DNA of 47,378 nt from Myxococcales bacterium (GCA_028287105.1 JAQBQH010000167.1:1-47378); one strand, 5' to 3'. Numbered from the stretch's first letter, positions 24,641-34,500 are shown. Notes: generated from the letters alone by a model not told the origin. Numbers and translations are program-made.

Positions 24641-25800
24641 TGCTCGAGCGGCGCGTCGTCGGTACCGTCCCGCCCAAGCATCACCTGGCGCTGCGCGCCG
24701 GCGGTGAGCTGCACTACGAGGAGTGCTTCACGCGCGACGGCTTCGACGGGCCGTACACGATCCTGTATCACCGCGGGCGGCCGCACGCGCAGCGCTCGGT
24801 CGAGCTGTCACACGGCTGGACGACGCCGTCGCTGGCGCCCGCCGCCGAGCGCCGTCCGCTGCGCAAGCGCCACTATCAGTCGCAGCGGCTGGCGGCGGCG
24901 GGGCGCACCGTCGTCGATGCGCGCGTGCCGCTCCTGTTCAACCGCGACGTCGTGCTCTCGACGCTGCGTCCCGTCGGTGCCGACCCGACCTACTTCTCCA
25001 ACGGCGACGGCGACGATCTGTATTACGTCCACGAAGGCGGCGGCAAGCTGCGCTCGGTCCTCGGCGATCTGACGTTCAGCGCCGGCGACTACGTCTACGT
25101 GCCGCGTGGCCTCGTGCACCGCTTCGTCCTCGACGACACGCCGCAGTATTGGCTGTCGATCGAGTCGGCGGGCGGCATCGGCCCTCTGGCGCAGTTTCGC
25201 AACGGCGTCGGTCAGCTGCGCATGGACGCGCCCTATTCGCATCGCGACTTCAAGACCACCGAGTTCGTCGGACCGCTCGACGAATCGATCCGCACCGTGG
25301 TGGTCAAGCGCGGCGGCGCCTTCCACGGCTTCGCCTGGGAGAGCTCGCCGCTCGACGTCGTCGGCTGGGACGGAACGGTCTATCCCTGGGCGTTCCCCAT
25401 CTTGAACTTCCAACCGCGCGTCAGCTCCGTGCACCTGCCCCCGACCTGGCATGGCACCTTCGCCGCCCAGGGCGCGCTCATCTGCAGCTTCGTCCCGCGT
25501 CCCGTCGACTTCGCCCCCGACGCCGTCCCCTGCCCCTATCCCCACGCCTCCGTCGACTGCGACGAGTTCCTCTTCTATTGCCGCGGCAACTTCACCTCCC
25601 GCAAAGGCGTCGGCCCCGGCAGCATCTCCCACCACCCCTCCGGCATCCCCCACGGCCCCCACCCCGGCGCGTACGAAAACAGCATCGGCGCCAAATCGAC
25701 CGACGAGCTAGCCGTCATGCTCGACACCTACCTCCCGCTCCTCCCCACCGCCGCCGCCCTCACCATCGAAGACCCCGCCTACCACGATTCCTTCCTCTAG
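24640..25800 (+). CDS. hmgA: Homogentisate 1,2-dioxygenase
   Basis: This 386-aa cupin-type non-haem iron dioxygenase opens the homogentisate ring to maleylacetoacetate. N-terminal cupin features include FSNGDGDDLYYVHEGGG and DYVYVPRGLVHRFVL. Iron-site residues are likely the His and Glu in YPHASVDCDEFLFY and the His in PHGPHPGAYENSIG, both typical of bacterial homogentisate dioxygenases. The region HLPPTWHGTF is also characteristic. The GTG start overlaps the stop of the previous gene by one base. From about 25500 codons favour C over G at the third position, a local compositional shift without a break in the frame. The gene completes the pathway from 4-hydroxyphenylpyruvate to fumarate and acetoacetate. 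Confidence 0.94.
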
Positions 25801-25860
25801 CCGTACGGTTCTTGCCAACGGAGTTGTGCCTCTGTTTGGCCCCCTTGCCGCTCTTCCGCC

Positions 25861-27036
25861 CTACCCCCCGCACCCCATCCGAGTGCCCGCCACCAGCACC
25901 TCATCGAACCAGATATCCACGCCACCCAGCCGATCCGGCGGATTGTCCAACTCGCTCGACAGCGTCAGCCCCAAGAACGGCGGATACGCCACGAGGTTGC
26001 TCCCAATCGAAATGTCCCCCAGCTCCATCCCGTCGACGAACAGCTGCGTCGCGCCGCTCGACATGTCATTGGCCGCCGACGTCACATGCCACTCGAGGCA
26101 GAACCAGCGATCCGTCGGCACCGCCGTCGCGCTCTCCTTCACCGTCGACGGCACCGAAGCCGAGTCGCTGACGAAGAACCTGCCACCATCCGAGATGCCC
26201 AGATAGATCGCTCCGTAAGGATCGGCGCCCTCCGTCATCTTCAGCATCGTCGCCCTGAAGCCCTCCGACGCCGCCGGCACGTACACGTAGACACGCGACC
26301 ACGCATCGACGTAGCTGGTCTGGTTCTCGTACGTCTCGATCTGCTCGTACACGACCGGTGGATTGGTGAACGGATCGACATGGATGTGCAGCGCGTTGAG
26401 CCCGCGGTAGGCGTGAAAGCTGTCGACGGTGATGTGCGCGCGCGCGTCCATCTTCTGTCCCTGCCAGAGGCCGGTGTCGAGGCCGCCCTCGAAGCCGTCG
26501 CAGAACGCGCCTGCCACTGGACACTTCGTGGCGACGACCTGCGAGAGATCGGCCCCCGCCAGATCGGCCACTGGAATGCCGAGGTCGCCGTTGGTCAGGC
26601 CGCCGCAGGCGTCGCCGGTGCCATCGCCGTCGCTGTCGGCCTGATCGGCGTTGGCCGCGGCGGGGCAGTTGTCGATGTCGTCGGGCACGAGGTCGCCATC
26701 CGCGTCCATCGTCATCGTCGAGAGTGTCGCCGACGCGGTGACGGTCTTGCCGGCCACCGCGTCGACGCGCGCCGACGCGAAGCGGCGAGCATCACCGATG
26801 AAGGCGATGCGCAGCGCGCCTGCAGGGACGGGCGAGAGCGTGAGCTTGCCGGGAAGCTTCGGCGCGTCGACGCCGCGTTGCAGCGTCAACGCACGATGGG
26901 CGTCGAAGACACTGACCGCGAGCGACGAGAGCGGCGCCTCGCCCGCGGCGACGGACACATCGAGGGTCACGGCGGTGGGAGAGGAGCAGCCGGCCCACAC
27001 GGAAAGGACCGCGCAGGCGAAGACGAGGGAGCGCAC
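25861..27036 (-). CDS. Lipoprotein with calcium-binding type-3-like repeat and lectin-like C-terminal domain
   Basis: This 391-aa protein has a lipoprotein signal (FACAVLSVWAGC, Cys17). Residues about 20-110 are beta-rich. Residues about 113-146 form a thrombospondin type 3-like Ca2+-binding stretch (DADGDLVPDDIDNCPAAAN, then DSDGDGTGDACGG). An Asp/Leu/Ala linker (DLGIPVADLAGADLSQV) follows. Residues about 175-391 resemble a concanavalin-like jelly-roll: CDGFEGGLDTGLWQ, NALHIHVDPF, WFCLEWHVTSA, GVDIWFDEVLV. This layout suggests a surface carbohydrate-binding protein; the ligand is unknown. The start is GTG at 27036, 6 nt after TAAGAT preceded by TG-C (extended -10), with no Shine-Dalgarno sequence. 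Confidence 0.82.
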   Translation of the reverse strand: MRSLVFACAVLSVWAGCSSPTAVTLDVSVAAGEAPLSSLAVSVFDAHRALTLQRGVDAPKLPGKLTLSPVPAGALRIAFIGDARRFASARVDAVAGKTVTASATLSTMTMDADGDLVPDDIDNCPAAANADQADSDGDGTGDACGGLTNGDLGIPVADLAGADLSQVVATKCPVAGAFCDGFEGGLDTGLWQGQKMDARAHITVDSFHAYRGLNALHIHVDPFTNPPVVYEQIETYENQTSYVDAWSRVYVYVPAASEGFRATMLKMTEGADPYGAIYLGISDGGRFFVSDSASVPSTVKESATAVPTDRWFCLEWHVTSAANDMSSGATQLFVDGMELGDISIGSNLVAYPPFLGLTLSSELDNPPDRLGGVDIWFDEVLVAGTRMGCGG

Positions 27037-27042
27037 GCTCCG

Positions 27043-27048
27043 ATCTTA
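27043..27048 (-). promoter_or_regulatory. Extended -10 box (TGC-TAAGAT) for the lectin-like lipoprotein
   Basis: On the minus strand TG-C-TAAGAT ends 6 nt before the GTG at 27036. It is one of the better leaderless-type promoters here. Confidence 0.55.
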
Positions 27049-27140
27049 GCACCCGCCTGCGCGCCCGATCCGATCATCGCCGCCGCCGCCGTGATCGGCT
27101 GAAAGCGACGCCGAGCCTCGCGTCACCCGCGTTCGCGTAC

Positions 27141-27146
27141 TACATT
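27141..27146 (+). promoter_or_regulatory. -10 box (TACATT) deciding the TTG start of the cytochrome/monooxygenase gene
   Basis: TACATT ends 7 nt before a TTG at 27154. The earlier in-frame TTG at 27145 lies within the box, so the downstream TTG is the better start if the transcript is leaderless. Confidence 0.45.
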
Positions 27147-27153
27147 GAGCGCG

Positions 27154-28686
27154 TTGAGCCGTCTCGGCCTGCTCGTCTCGATCCTCGTTGGTGCGGTCGG
27201 TTGTCGTCGCGCGCCGCCGGCGACGCCGACCTTCGCGCGCGAGGTGGCGCCGATCGTGTTCTCGCGCTGCGCGCCGTGCCATCGCCCTGGCGGCGCGGGG
27301 CCGTTCGCGCTCCTCGGCTACGACGACGTGGCGCGGCGGGCGACCCAGATCGCGCGCGTCACGTCGCGCCACATCATGCCGCCCTGGAAGGCGACGGGCG
27401 ACCTCGCCTACACGAACGCGCGCCGGCTCGGCGACGGCGAGATCGAGACGCTGCGGCGGTGGGCCGAGGCGGGCGCGCCGCTCGGCGACGCGGCCGCGGT
27501 TCCGCCGGCGCCGGCGTTCGCGTCGGGCTGGCAGCTCGGCACGCCCGACGCCGTGGTCGAGATGCCCGCGTACGAGCTGCGCGCCGGCGGGCCCGACGAC
27601 TATCGCAACTTCGTGGTGCGCGCGCCCGTCGCGACCACGAAGTGGGTGGTGGCGTGGGAGCTGCGCGCCAACGGCCGCGCCATCCATCACGCCATCGTCA
27701 ACCTCGACCGCAACGGCTTCGCGCGCAAGCGCGACCGTGAGGACGGGCGCGTCGGATATCCGGGCATGGAGCCGGGCGACGTGCAGTCCCCCGACGGCTT
27801 CTATCTGGTCTGGACGCCGGGGCAGACGCCGACGCCGGCCGTCGCTGGCCAGGCCTGGCGCATCGATGGCGACACCGACCTCGTCATGCAGCTGCACATG
27901 CAGCCGACCGGCAAGGTCGAGTCGGTCCATCCGACGCTCGCGCTCTATTTCACCGACGCCGCGCCGACGGTGTCGCGCATGACCTGGCGCATCGGCGATG
28001 GGCGCATCGACATCCCGCCGGGCGAGGCGTTCACGCTGCGCGACGACAGCTGGCTGCCCGTCGACGTCGAGCTGCTCACGCTGTTTCCGCATCTCCACTA
28101 TCTCGGGCGCACGGTGCGCGTGTGGGCGACCACGCCCGACGGCGTCGAGCGGCCGCTGCTCGCCATCGACGACTGGGATCCGGCGTGGCAGGAGAAGTAC
28201 GTGCTGGCGCAGCCGATGCGCGTGCCGGCCGGCTCGACGCTGTCGATGGCGCTCGGCTACGACAACAGCGAGGCGAACCCGCGTAATCCGAATCGGCCGC
28301 CCGTGCGCGTGCATACCGGCGAGCGCAGCGTCGACGAGATGGGCAACGTCACGTTCGAGCTGCGGCTGGCGACCGAGGGCGACAAGGTCAAGCTGCGCGA
28401 GACCAAGTATCGGCGCGAGCTGAGCCGCGGGGGTGGAGCGCGGGCGCACTACAACCTGGGCAACACGTTGGCGGAGCAGGGGCGCTTCGCGGATGCAGTT
28501 GCTGCGTATCGCCGCGCCGTGGAGCTGGCGCCGTCGCTGGTGCCGGCGCGGGCCAACCTTGGGAGGGCGCTGTTGATGTCGGGCGACGTGAAGGGGGCGA
28601 TGGCGGAGTTCGAGGGGGCGTTGAAGTTGGACCCGGGTAACGTGCGGGTGCGGGCGCAGCTCGAGGACGCGCGGCGGCGGCGCTAG
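27154..28686 (+). CDS. Lipoprotein with cytochrome c, copper type II monooxygenase-like and TPR domains
   Basis: This 510-aa protein starts at TTG 27154 with a lipobox (VGAVGC, Cys17). Residues 30-85 are a cytochrome c-like module: FSRCAPCHRPGG with CxxCH at 39-43, and a possible axial Met75 in RHIMPPWK. Residues about 110-420 match the copper type II ascorbate-dependent monooxygenase (PHM/DBM-like) fold. The candidate copper ligands are the HH of RAIHHAIVNLD, HxM of MQLHMQPTGK, and His residues of FPHLHYLGRTV. Residues about 430-505 are two or three TPRs (AHYNLGNTLAEQGRFADAV, LGRALLMSGDVKGAM). The protein probably performs redox chemistry in the periplasm with unknown substrate. It converges with a redoxin lipoprotein of the type often fused to these domains. 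Confidence 0.88.
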   Translation: MSRLGLLVSILVGAVGCRRAPPATPTFAREVAPIVFSRCAPCHRPGGAGPFALLGYDDVARRATQIARVTSRHIMPPWKATGDLAYTNARRLGDGEIETLRRWAEAGAPLGDAAAVPPAPAFASGWQLGTPDAVVEMPAYELRAGGPDDYRNFVVRAPVATTKWVVAWELRANGRAIHHAIVNLDRNGFARKRDREDGRVGYPGMEPGDVQSPDGFYLVWTPGQTPTPAVAGQAWRIDGDTDLVMQLHMQPTGKVESVHPTLALYFTDAAPTVSRMTWRIGDGRIDIPPGEAFTLRDDSWLPVDVELLTLFPHLHYLGRTVRVWATTPDGVERPLLAIDDWDPAWQEKYVLAQPMRVPAGSTLSMALGYDNSEANPRNPNRPPVRVHTGERSVDEMGNVTFELRLATEGDKVKLRETKYRRELSRGGGARAHYNLGNTLAEQGRFADAVAAYRRAVELAPSLVPARANLGRALLMSGDVKGAMAEFEGALKLDPGNVRVRAQLEDARRRR

Positions 28687-28721
28687 GGAGCGTGATGATC
28701 TTCGCCATTCAAGATGACGGG

Positions 28722-29237
28722 TCAGCGGCGTTCGATGGCGCAGCCGACGGCGGGGTGAGGCGCAGGCAGGGGTTTGCCGTCGACGAGGGCGGTGATGGCG
28801 TCCTCGAGATCGTGCGTGGTTGGTTGCGGGCGCTCCTTGCCAATGTCGGCGAAGCGATCGTCGATGCGGCCGTGCCACACCGGCGTGCCGTCGCGTAGCA
28901 GCGCGGCTTCGGGCGTGACCTCGACGTGGGTGCGGGCGACCAGGCGATGCGTCGGATCGCGCAGGGCGGGGATGGCGAGCGCATATTCGGTCAGGTTTGC
29001 GCGGGCCTCGGCGGGGGAGGCGTCGGGGTAGACGAGCCACCAGCTGATGCGTCCTTGGAAGCGCGCGGCGAGGCGCGTGATCTCGGGCGCGTAGCGGTTG
29101 GCGATGGGGCAGCCGGGCGAGGTGAACACGAGCGCTGACAGGCCCGGGAGCTCTTTGGGGCGGCCGTCGAGATCGACGACCGAACGATCTTGGCAGGCCG
29201 ACAGCAGAAACAGCGCTGCCACGTAGCACGCGCGCAT
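28722..29237 (-). CDS. Thioredoxin-fold (redoxin) lipoprotein
   Basis: This 171-aa protein has a lipoprotein signal (YVAALFLLSAC, Cys15). The body is a thioredoxin/AlkA-type fold: LSALVFTSPGCPIANRYAPE with Cys43 at the usual redox position but no second Cys in a CxxC. VYHG-like TPVWHGRIDDRFADIGKER and a C-terminal AVGCAIERR (Cys166) follow. The pair Cys43/Cys166 could be the redox couple. Similar redoxin domains occur at the N-terminus of cytochrome c/copper-monooxygenase-like proteins, which here are encoded by the convergent neighbour 35 bp away. The ATG at 29237 is 7 nt after TATAAG. Only 21 bp separate it from the divergent protease gene. Confidence 0.85.
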   Translation of the reverse strand: MRACYVAALFLLSACQDRSVVDLDGRPKELPGLSALVFTSPGCPIANRYAPEITRLAARFQGRISWWLVYPDASPAEARANLTEYALAIPALRDPTHRLVARTHVEVTPEAALLRDGTPVWHGRIDDRFADIGKERPQPTTHDLEDAITALVDGKPLPAPHPAVGCAIERR

Positions 29238-29258
29238 GACACATCTTATATCGTGACG
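29238..29258. promoter_or_regulatory. 21-bp divergent leaderless promoter region
   Basis: TATAAG on the minus strand (29245-29250) ends 7 nt before the ATG at 29237. TATATC on the plus strand (29247-29252) ends 6 nt before the ATG at 29259. The two -10 boxes overlap by 4 bp, and any -35 elements must lie inside the opposite gene. Confidence 0.55.
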
Positions 29259-30623
29259 ATGGTGGTGGCTCGCGCGCTGGCGCTGATGCTCGTTTTCGCC
29301 GGCGCGGCGGAGGCGGCGGAGCCGGCGTGGCGTTACGAGGTCGACGCCGACGTCGACGCGAAGGAGCTGCGTATCGACGCGACGCTGGCGCCGGGCTACT
29401 CGGAGGAGCTCAGCGTCGACGACGGCGCCGAGCCGTTCGTGCGCGATGTCGTCGTCGAAGAGGCGGGCAAGTGGCGTCCCGTCGCGGCGCGCGGCGATTC
29501 GTGGTTCATCCCGTCGTGCGCCAAGGGCTGTCGGCTGCGTTATCGCTTCGAGCTGCGCCGCGCGGCCGAGCGCCTCGACGGAGAGGCGGGCCAGCGCCTC
29601 GGCGGCGTCATCCAGGCTCCGCCGTCGACGTGGCTGCTCCATCCGCTCCATCCAGCACCGGGCCGCGACTATCGCTTCCGCGTTCGCGGCGCCACCTTCG
29701 TCAGCGGCGTGCGGCGCGTCGCGGCCGACAGCTACGGCGCCGACGTCTCGACGCTCCTCGACAGCGCCTACTCGGCGTTCGGCGCGGTGACGGTGCAGAC
29801 CATCAAGCTGCCCGACGCCGCCGTCGAGGTCGCCTTCGTCCCGTCGCAGCGCAACCTCTCGCGGCCGGGCGTGATGAAGGCGCTCGCGCGCGCCGCCGAG
29901 GTCGTGCGTCGCTATTACCGCCGCTTCCCCGTCGAGCGGCTGCTGGTCATCGTGGTGCCCATCGGTGGCGACGAGCTGCATGGCCGCACGCTCGGCGGCG
30001 GCGGCGCCACGCTCATGCTCTCGGTGCCCGAAGGGCTCGACGAAGCGGCGCTGATGCGCAGCTGGGTGCCGGCGCATGAGCTCGTGCATCTGGCGCTGCC
30101 GACGGTGCCGCGCAAGCAGCTGTGGCTCGCCGAAGGGCTCGCTACCTACCTCGAGCCGATTGCGCGCGCCCGCGCCGGCGACGTCGGCGCGACCACGGTC
30201 TGGCGCGATCTCGTCGATGGGCTGCCTCAGGGTCTGCCCGAGCCGGGCGATCGCGGCCTCGACCACACGCACAGCTGGGGGCGCACCTACTGGGGCGGCG
30301 CGCTCTACTGCTTCGTCGCCGACCTCGAGATCCGCGAGCGCACCCACAATCGCCGCTCGCTCGACGACGCCATGCGCGCGATCGTCGCGGCGGGCGGATC
30401 GCTGGCGACCACGTGGCCCCTCGAGCGCGCGCTGCGCATCGGCGACGCCGCCACCGGCGTCGACGTCCTCTCGTCGCTCTATCGCAGGATGGCCGACGCG
30501 CCGCTGGCGGTCGACCTCCCGTCGTGGTGGGCGCGTCTCGGGATACATCCCACCTCCGACGGTGTGCGCTTCGATGATTCTGCGCCGTTGGCCGCCATTC
30601 GACGCAGCGTCACCGCGCCGTGA
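29259..30623 (+). CDS. Secreted gluzincin-type (M1/M61-like) metallopeptidase
   Basis: This 454-aa protein has a signal peptide (ARALALMLVFAGAAEA). An N-terminal beta-rich domain (about 25-200) resembles those of M61/M1 peptidases. The zinc motif is HELVH at 273-277 in WVPAHELVHLALPT, followed by QLWLAEGLATYLEP, where Glu292 is the likely third ligand. A helical C-terminal domain follows (SWGRTYWGGALYCFVADL, LDDAMRAIVAAGGS). It lacks the PDZ domain of many M61 glycyl aminopeptidases, so the exact family is uncertain. It should act in the periplasm or outside. The ATG at 29259 is 6 nt after TATATC. The redoxin gene diverges from it. Confidence 0.87.
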   Translation: MVVARALALMLVFAGAAEAAEPAWRYEVDADVDAKELRIDATLAPGYSEELSVDDGAEPFVRDVVVEEAGKWRPVAARGDSWFIPSCAKGCRLRYRFELRRAAERLDGEAGQRLGGVIQAPPSTWLLHPLHPAPGRDYRFRVRGATFVSGVRRVAADSYGADVSTLLDSAYSAFGAVTVQTIKLPDAAVEVAFVPSQRNLSRPGVMKALARAAEVVRRYYRRFPVERLLVIVVPIGGDELHGRTLGGGGATLMLSVPEGLDEAALMRSWVPAHELVHLALPTVPRKQLWLAEGLATYLEPIARARAGDVGATTVWRDLVDGLPQGLPEPGDRGLDHTHSWGRTYWGGALYCFVADLEIRERTHNRRSLDDAMRAIVAAGGSLATTWPLERALRIGDAATGVDVLSSLYRRMADAPLAVDLPSWWARLGIHPTSDGVRFDDSAPLAAIRRSVTAP

Positions 30624-30643
30624 TAAAATGACGCTCAGGGGGG
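30621..30643 (+). promoter_or_regulatory. Extended -10 box and ribosome-binding site for the small lipoprotein gene
   Basis: TG-A-TAAAAT at 30621-30629 overlaps the preceding stop codon and reads as an extended -10. AGGGGGG at 30637-30643 lies 4 nt before the ATG at 30648 and could act as a ribosome-binding site, so this gene would have a short leader. Confidence 0.5.
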
Positions 30644-30647
30644 CTCC

Positions 30648-31415
30648 ATGCGGCTGGGCTTATCGCTCGCCTTGATGTGCGCGGGTTGCTTCGGAACGGG
30701 CGACGCCGACCTGAGCGGAATGGAAGTGGCGCTCGTGGCCGCCTCGTCGATCGGCCATTCGGCGTCGATCGTGAACGCGGGCATGAACGGTCCAATGGCG
30801 TGCGTCTCGGTCACGCAGGGCTGCTCGGCCGCCTATCCGTGCAGCGGCGTCGCCGGCATCACGCTCGGCACGACCTGTCCGCTCCCGCTTGGCGGCGCCG
30901 GCAACGGTCAGGTCGCCGTGAGCGGAAGCTGGACGGCGAGCGACCGCGCCACGCTCGGCATGATGTACGGCATCGGCGTCGACGACGGTAACGTGTCGGT
31001 GAGCCAGGCCATCGGCGTCAAGGTCACCGCCGACAACGGCCACTCGACGGTCGCCTACGCCGGCCAGAACGTGAGCGTCACGACCGGCGCGACGCTGGCG
31101 GCGCAGTCGTCGTGGACCGTCGACGTCGACGCGCGCGGCACCGCCGGCGATCCCGCCGACGACGTCTTCACCGTCGACGGCGCGCAGCAGGGCGCCTCCA
31201 CCGGCGCGACGGGGCAGGTGACCCTGACCGGCGTGATCCTCGATCCTTCGTGCCGCAAGAACCCGATCGCCGGCATGAGCGTCATCCAGCAGGTCAACGG
31301 CGCGACGCTGATCGAGCAGGACATCGTCACGTTCCACTCGAAGTGCGACGGCAAGGTCGACGTCAAGGGCACGCTCGGCACGTCCCATGCGCAGGCGCTC
31401 GTGCTCTTCCATTAG
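30648..31415 (+). CDS. Lipoprotein of unknown function
   Basis: This 255-aa protein starts at ATG 30648 after AGGGGGG and has lipobox ALMCAGC (Cys14). The mature part is Ala/Gly/Thr/Val-rich and looks all-beta (VAVSGSWTASDRATLGMMYG, TVDVDARGTAGDPADDVF). It has a few cysteines (CVSVTQGCSAAYPC, DPSCRKNP, HSKCDG) that could form disulfides. I recognise no family or active site. It follows the gluzincin gene by 24 nt but has its own likely -10 (TAAAAT). A 45-aa open frame starts 3 nt after its stop. Confidence 0.72.
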   Translation: MRLGLSLALMCAGCFGTGDADLSGMEVALVAASSIGHSASIVNAGMNGPMACVSVTQGCSAAYPCSGVAGITLGTTCPLPLGGAGNGQVAVSGSWTASDRATLGMMYGIGVDDGNVSVSQAIGVKVTADNGHSTVAYAGQNVSVTTGATLAAQSSWTVDVDARGTAGDPADDVFTVDGAQQGASTGATGQVTLTGVILDPSCRKNPIAGMSVIQQVNGATLIEQDIVTFHSKCDGKVDVKGTLGTSHAQALVLFH

Positions 31416-31418
31416 CAA

Positions 31419-31556
31419 ATGATCCCGGCCGTGCCGGATCGCGTCACCGCAGAGCTGCTCAAATCGGCGGGCCTGGCCCAAGCGCTCGAGGCGGTGGGCC
31501 CGAAGAGGTACGAGCTCGAGCGGCAGAACCGGTTGCGCGTGGGCCGCGACGACTGA
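31419..31556 (+). CDS. Possible 45-aa protein
   Basis: A short frame starting MIPAVPDRVTAELLKSAGLA and ending RQNRLRVGRDD has strongly G/C third positions. It begins 3 nt after the lipoprotein stop and ends in a TGA that abuts the stop of the opposite-strand Cys-rich gene (TGA at 31554-31556, minus-strand TGA at 31557-31559). No Shine-Dalgarno sequence is visible, so it would need coupling to the upstream gene. The sequence is amphipathic-helical and matches no family I know. Chance cannot be excluded at this length. Confidence 0.4.
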   Translation: MIPAVPDRVTAELLKSAGLAQALEAVGPKRYELERQNRLRVGRDD

Positions 31557-34500
31557 TCAGCCCGGCTTGCCGCAGAACCCGCCGCTGCAGTTGCCGAAGC
31601 AGCAGTCGGCGTTGGCGCTGCACGTGCCGCCGATGGGCGCGCAGCTCTGGCCCGACGTGACGCAGCTGCCGTTCTGGCACAGCGCTCCGTTGCAGCAGTC
31701 GGCGTCGGCGGTGCACGCCGGCGCGTTCTGGCAGACGTTGTTGACGCAGCCGAGCCCGGCGCCGCAGCTCATGGTGCTGCAGTCCTGTCCCGCTTCTGGC
31801 AAGCAGGCGCCGACGCACGCGAAGCCGGTCGGCGAATTCGGATTGGCGACGCACACGTTCGAGCAGCACTCGTCGGGGATGCTGCAGGGCGTCGGGCTCC
31901 CCGGCGTGCCCGCAGGCTTGCAGACCGCCGGCTTGACGAAGCAGCGCGAGACGCCGGTCGAGGTGGGCCAGCAGTTCTTGACGTTGCCCTGCGCCGCGCA
32001 GCAGTTCTGCGACGCGCCCTGGCCGCCGCACACTTCGCCGTCGGCGAGGCACGACGTCGTCTTCTGGCAGCGCTTGACCCCGCTCGAATCGGCGGCGCAG
32101 GCGCCGGCGTGGGTCGCGCCGTTGGAGTCCCAGCTGCAGCAGTCGGCGTCGGCGACGCACGGCTCGTTCTGCACGCGGCAGCCGCCGATGGCGGTGCAAT
32201 AGCCGAGACCCTGCGAGTTGGCGACGCACAAGGTGTCGCAGCAGGAGCGCACGCCGCCGCAGGGATCGTTCTGCACCGAGCAGCTGCCCGCCGAGCGGCA
32301 GCGTCCGACGGTGGGGTCGCACGAGTGGTTGCAGCAGTCGTTGTCCGCCTGGCAGAGGTCGCCGTCGGAGCGGCAGAAGTTCATGAAGGCGCAGCGGCCG
32401 TTCGCCTGTCCGGTCGGGATCTCGCAGAAGCCCGAGCAGCAGTTGCTGTTGGTGCCGCACGATTCGCCGAGCGTGGTGCAGCCGCTGCCGCGGGTCGTGC
32501 AGAGGCCGGGCGGGCCGCCGACGCAGTTGTCGTCGCAGCAGGCGGAGCTGGCGCTGCAGCTCGTCCCCGCCTGACTGCAGCTACCGCTCGACGAGCAGAC
32601 GCCGCCGCTGCACGAAAGCGAGCAGCAGTCGGCCGCGTGGAGGCAGCTCTGGCCGGGCGGCTTGCACTCGCCGGCCTGCATGCAGCGGAAGACGCCGGCT
32701 GGATCCTTCTCGCACAACGAGGAGCAGCAGGCCGGTGAGCTCGACGGCGTGCAGACGGTGCCGACGAGGAGGCAGGCGCTGGCGGCCTGCTCGCACTTAC
32801 CGCCGACGCAGTTGGCGGTGCAGCAGTCGGTGTTGGCGCTGCAGGTCTGGTGGTAGCCCTTGCAGGTGCTGCAGTTGACGCCCACGAGGCAGCTGTTGCC
32901 GGAGCAGCAGCCGTTCGAGCAGCTGGTGCTGTCGCAGATGCACGTGGCTGCGGTGCCGCTGCCGGAGCAGCGCGTCCCCGACGGGCAGACGCCGCCGGTC
33001 GACCCGCAGACGCACGACTTCGAGGTCGTGTCGCAGCGGTTGGTGGCGGTGGCGACGCAGGTTCCGCAGGCGCTGCCGGCGGCGCCGCAGCTCGTATCGG
33101 CCTCGGCGGTGCAGGTCGAGCCGCTGCAGCAGCCGCTCGGGCAGAGCGTGGCGTTGCAGCCGGAGCAGACACCGAGAGGGCTGGGCGATTGGCCGCACGT
33201 GCCGCTGGCGCCGCACGAGGTGCAGACCGAGCCGTTGTAGCCGCACTTGGTGGCGTCGGTGCCGCCGCCGGGGTAGCAGACGCCGCTCGGATTGGTCGAG
33301 GTGTCGCAGCAGCCGGTCGGACACGACGCCGCGTTGCACACGCACTGGCCGCCGACGCACTGCAGGTTCGCGCCGCAGGGAGCGCCGCTGCCGCACTTGC
33401 ACGCGCCGGCGGTGCAGCGATCGGCGCTGTTGACGTTGCAGCTGCCGCAGGAGCCGCCGTTGACGCCGGGCGCGCCGCATTGATTGAAGTTGCTCTGCGT
33501 GGTTTCGCAGGCGGTGGGTGAGCTGCAGCAGCCGGCGCAGCCGCTGGTCGCGTTGCAGACGCAGCTCGCCGTCGCGCCGCTGCCGCTGCAGGTGGTGCCG
33601 GCCGGACAGGCCGCGCCCGTCGAGCCGCAGGCGCAGGCGCCGTTGGTGCAGAGGTTCGCCTTGGTCGCGTCGCAAGTGCTGCAGGTGCCGGGCGTGGCGC
33701 CGCAGTTGGCGGTGTCGATGGTGTTGTGGCAGACGCCGGCCGCGTCACAGCAGCCGCCCGGGCACGACGAGCCGTCGCAGACGCAACCGCCCGCAACGCA
33801 GCGCTGGCCCGCGGTGCAGCTGGTTCCTCCGGGGCCGCACGAGCAGGCGGTGCCGACGCAGCGATCGGCGCCGCTGCCGCAAGCGGTGCAGGCGGCGCCG
33901 CCGGTGGCGCAGCCCGTCGCCGGGTCGGGAGCGTTACAGGTGCTGCCGGCGCAGCAGCCGCCGGTGCAGCTGCTCGCGCAGCCGGTGCAGGCGCCGTTGG
34001 TGCACGATTCGATGCCGCCGCAGGCGGTGCAGGCGGCGCCGTTCTTGCCGCAGGCAGCGTCGGACGGAGTCACGCAGCTGCCGCCGGCGTCGCAGCAGCC
34101 GGCGCACGAGGTGGCGTCGCAGACGCAGCTGCCGCCCGCCGAGCAGCGCTGTCCCGTCGGACAGGTGGTGCCGCCGGCACCGCACGAGCAGCCGCCGGCG
34201 AGGCAGCGATCGGCGTTGGCGCCACAGGTCTGCGTGCAGGTGCCGCCGCTGGGGCCGCAGTTGCCGGGACCGATGGTGACGCAGCCGCTGCCGTTGCTGC
34301 AGGTGTTCGGCGCGCAGACGCAGCCGTTGGTGCTGTCGCAGATCTGGTTGGCGCCGCACTGGGCGCCCTTGCAGCCGCACACGCCGGCGGCGCAGGTCTC
34401 GTTGGCGGCGCTGCAGTCGAGGCAGGTCGAGCCGCTGGCGCCGCACAGCGTGTCGCTCGCGGCGGCGACGCAGGTGGAGGCGTCGGCGCAGCAGCCGCCG

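Noticed and set aside
25812-25845. GCCAAC...TTTGGC considered as a terminator hairpin after the homogentisate dioxygenase gene
   Set aside because: The arms are about 5 bp, the loop is long and no T-run follows.
28697-28714. ATCTT-cgccattc-AAGAT between convergent genes considered as a bidirectional terminator
   Set aside because: The 5-bp AT-rich stem with an 8-base loop is too weak, and there are no T-runs on either side.
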